The notes under the pieces are model-generated. The model searched no databases. It was not told where the DNA came from and worked only from the letters and a program-made list of their open reading frames with translations. From an uncultured Clostridia bacterium (GTDB lineage: Bacteria; Bacillota; Clostridia; Oscillospirales; Oscillospiraceae), in the NCBI GenBank assembly GCA_946531435.1, contig CAMNAO010000015.1, forward strand, positions 1-33,164: DNA of 33,164 bases. The letters are read 5' to 3'. Position numbers and translations under genes: made by a program. Position 1 is the first letter of the stretch. Each line of letters opens with the position of its first letter. Of this stretch, positions 32,745 to 33,164 are shown in pieces.

Positions 32745-33164
32745 CGGGCCGTCGAGGGCGCCGGCCCCTACAGGGTACGATACATTCCCGTCCTCCATTA
32801 CAAAACGGATGAACGCCGGATATCCCATTTGAGAGTACGGATTGCCGCGTCGGGCTCCGCTTTGCACGCCTTGCCGTTACCGGCTTTTGTTCTGCGCTTC
32901 GTCGTCGCAAGCTTCGTATCGTTCGCTCCCACGTTCCGTGAGAGCTCATTCACTCCGCTGCTCCTCCTCTCCCCACCGAACCTTCAGTTCGGTGGGGGCC
33001 CCAGGAAAAAAGCCGACGGCTGCGGTCCTTTTCCCTCGCCTTTTTCCGCCACAGGCGGCGGCGAGGGAACGGCTCCTCGCAATGACATGCAAGTGGGCGT
33101 AGGGTAACTGCTGCGGCTATCATCTCTCCTCTGTCATTGCGAGACCAGTCCGCAGACTGGTCGT
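32745..33164 (-). repeat. Right copy of the inverted repeat, with an insertion
   Basis: The reverse complement matches 28808-29017 in two parts: 33073-33164 and 32745-32860. Between them, 32861-33072 is an insertion of about 212 bases. The insertion holds the direct repeat copy at 32908-32976 with an 11-bp hairpin (32971-32981/32987-32997) and a second stem (33031-33040/33060-33069). The copy runs to the window edge and may continue. Confidence 0.85.

Noticed and set aside
31117..32949. Longer MBOAT protein of 610 residues
   Set aside because: The extra 123 residues translate repeat DNA and the promoter itself. The N-terminus expected for AlgI begins at 32580.

Overview
The window looks like the chromosome of a GC-rich member of the Clostridia, most likely an Oscillospiraceae-type gut anaerobe. 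The basis is strong AGGAGG-type ribosome binding sites, TTGACA/TATAAT promoters, twin-arginine lipoprotein signals on peptide-type binding proteins, a DUF6809 protein, an MBOAT/DHHW acyl-transfer pair, and intergenic hairpin repeats carrying CCCCTAC. This placement is inference from gene content; no rRNA or other taxonomic marker is present. I see no tRNA, rRNA, CRISPR array or intact transposase gene.

Layout. (1) 0.1-4.8 kb, minus strand: three tandem creatininase-family amidohydrolase paralogues, then an orphan family 5 binding lipoprotein, closed by a strong terminator. (2) 5.4-8.7 kb: a DUF6809 protein (minus) divergent from an unusually long RecQ helicase (plus) that carries a sigma-region-4-like segment and a further C-terminal extension. 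(3) 8.7-11.3 kb, minus: two alpha/beta hydrolases in an operon with a clear promoter. (4) 11.5-19.6 kb, plus: a complete Opp/Dpp-type ABC importer (binding lipoprotein, two permeases, two ATPases), a DUF3899-like membrane protein and a tannase/feruloyl-esterase-like hydrolase. (5) 19.7-21.8 kb, plus: a GntR/UTRA regulator and a variant metallo-beta-lactamase-fold protein, each with its own promoter. (6) 21.8-23.2 kb: a gene-free stretch packed with hairpins. (7) 23.1-26.1 kb, plus: a paralogue of the 10.0-11.3 kb hydrolase, fused at its stop codon to the 3' third of a second tannase-like gene (a remnant), then a CE1-type esterase. (8) 26.1-26.8 kb: a gene-poor stretch with a 140-bp MITE-like element. 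(9) 26.8-32.6 kb, minus: a zinc-ribbon membrane-anchored protein and an MBOAT-DHHW surface acyl-transfer operon. The latter sits between two inverted copies of a roughly 210-bp repeat within a mosaic of smaller hairpin repeats.

Working model (inference): regions 1 and 3-7 form one accessory locus for import and hydrolysis of an ester- or amide-linked compound. Binding lipoproteins and one ABC importer would bring in the conjugate. Five intact and one broken alpha/beta hydrolase and three creatininase-type amidohydrolases would cut it, and the GntR/UTRA protein would sense a product. The tannase-like and CE1-like members point towards plant phenolic esters, but the substrate cannot be read from sequence. 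A palindromic ATTGACAAT motif recurs upstream of the importer and upstream of the creatininase genes, and may mark co-regulation or may be only a -35 element.
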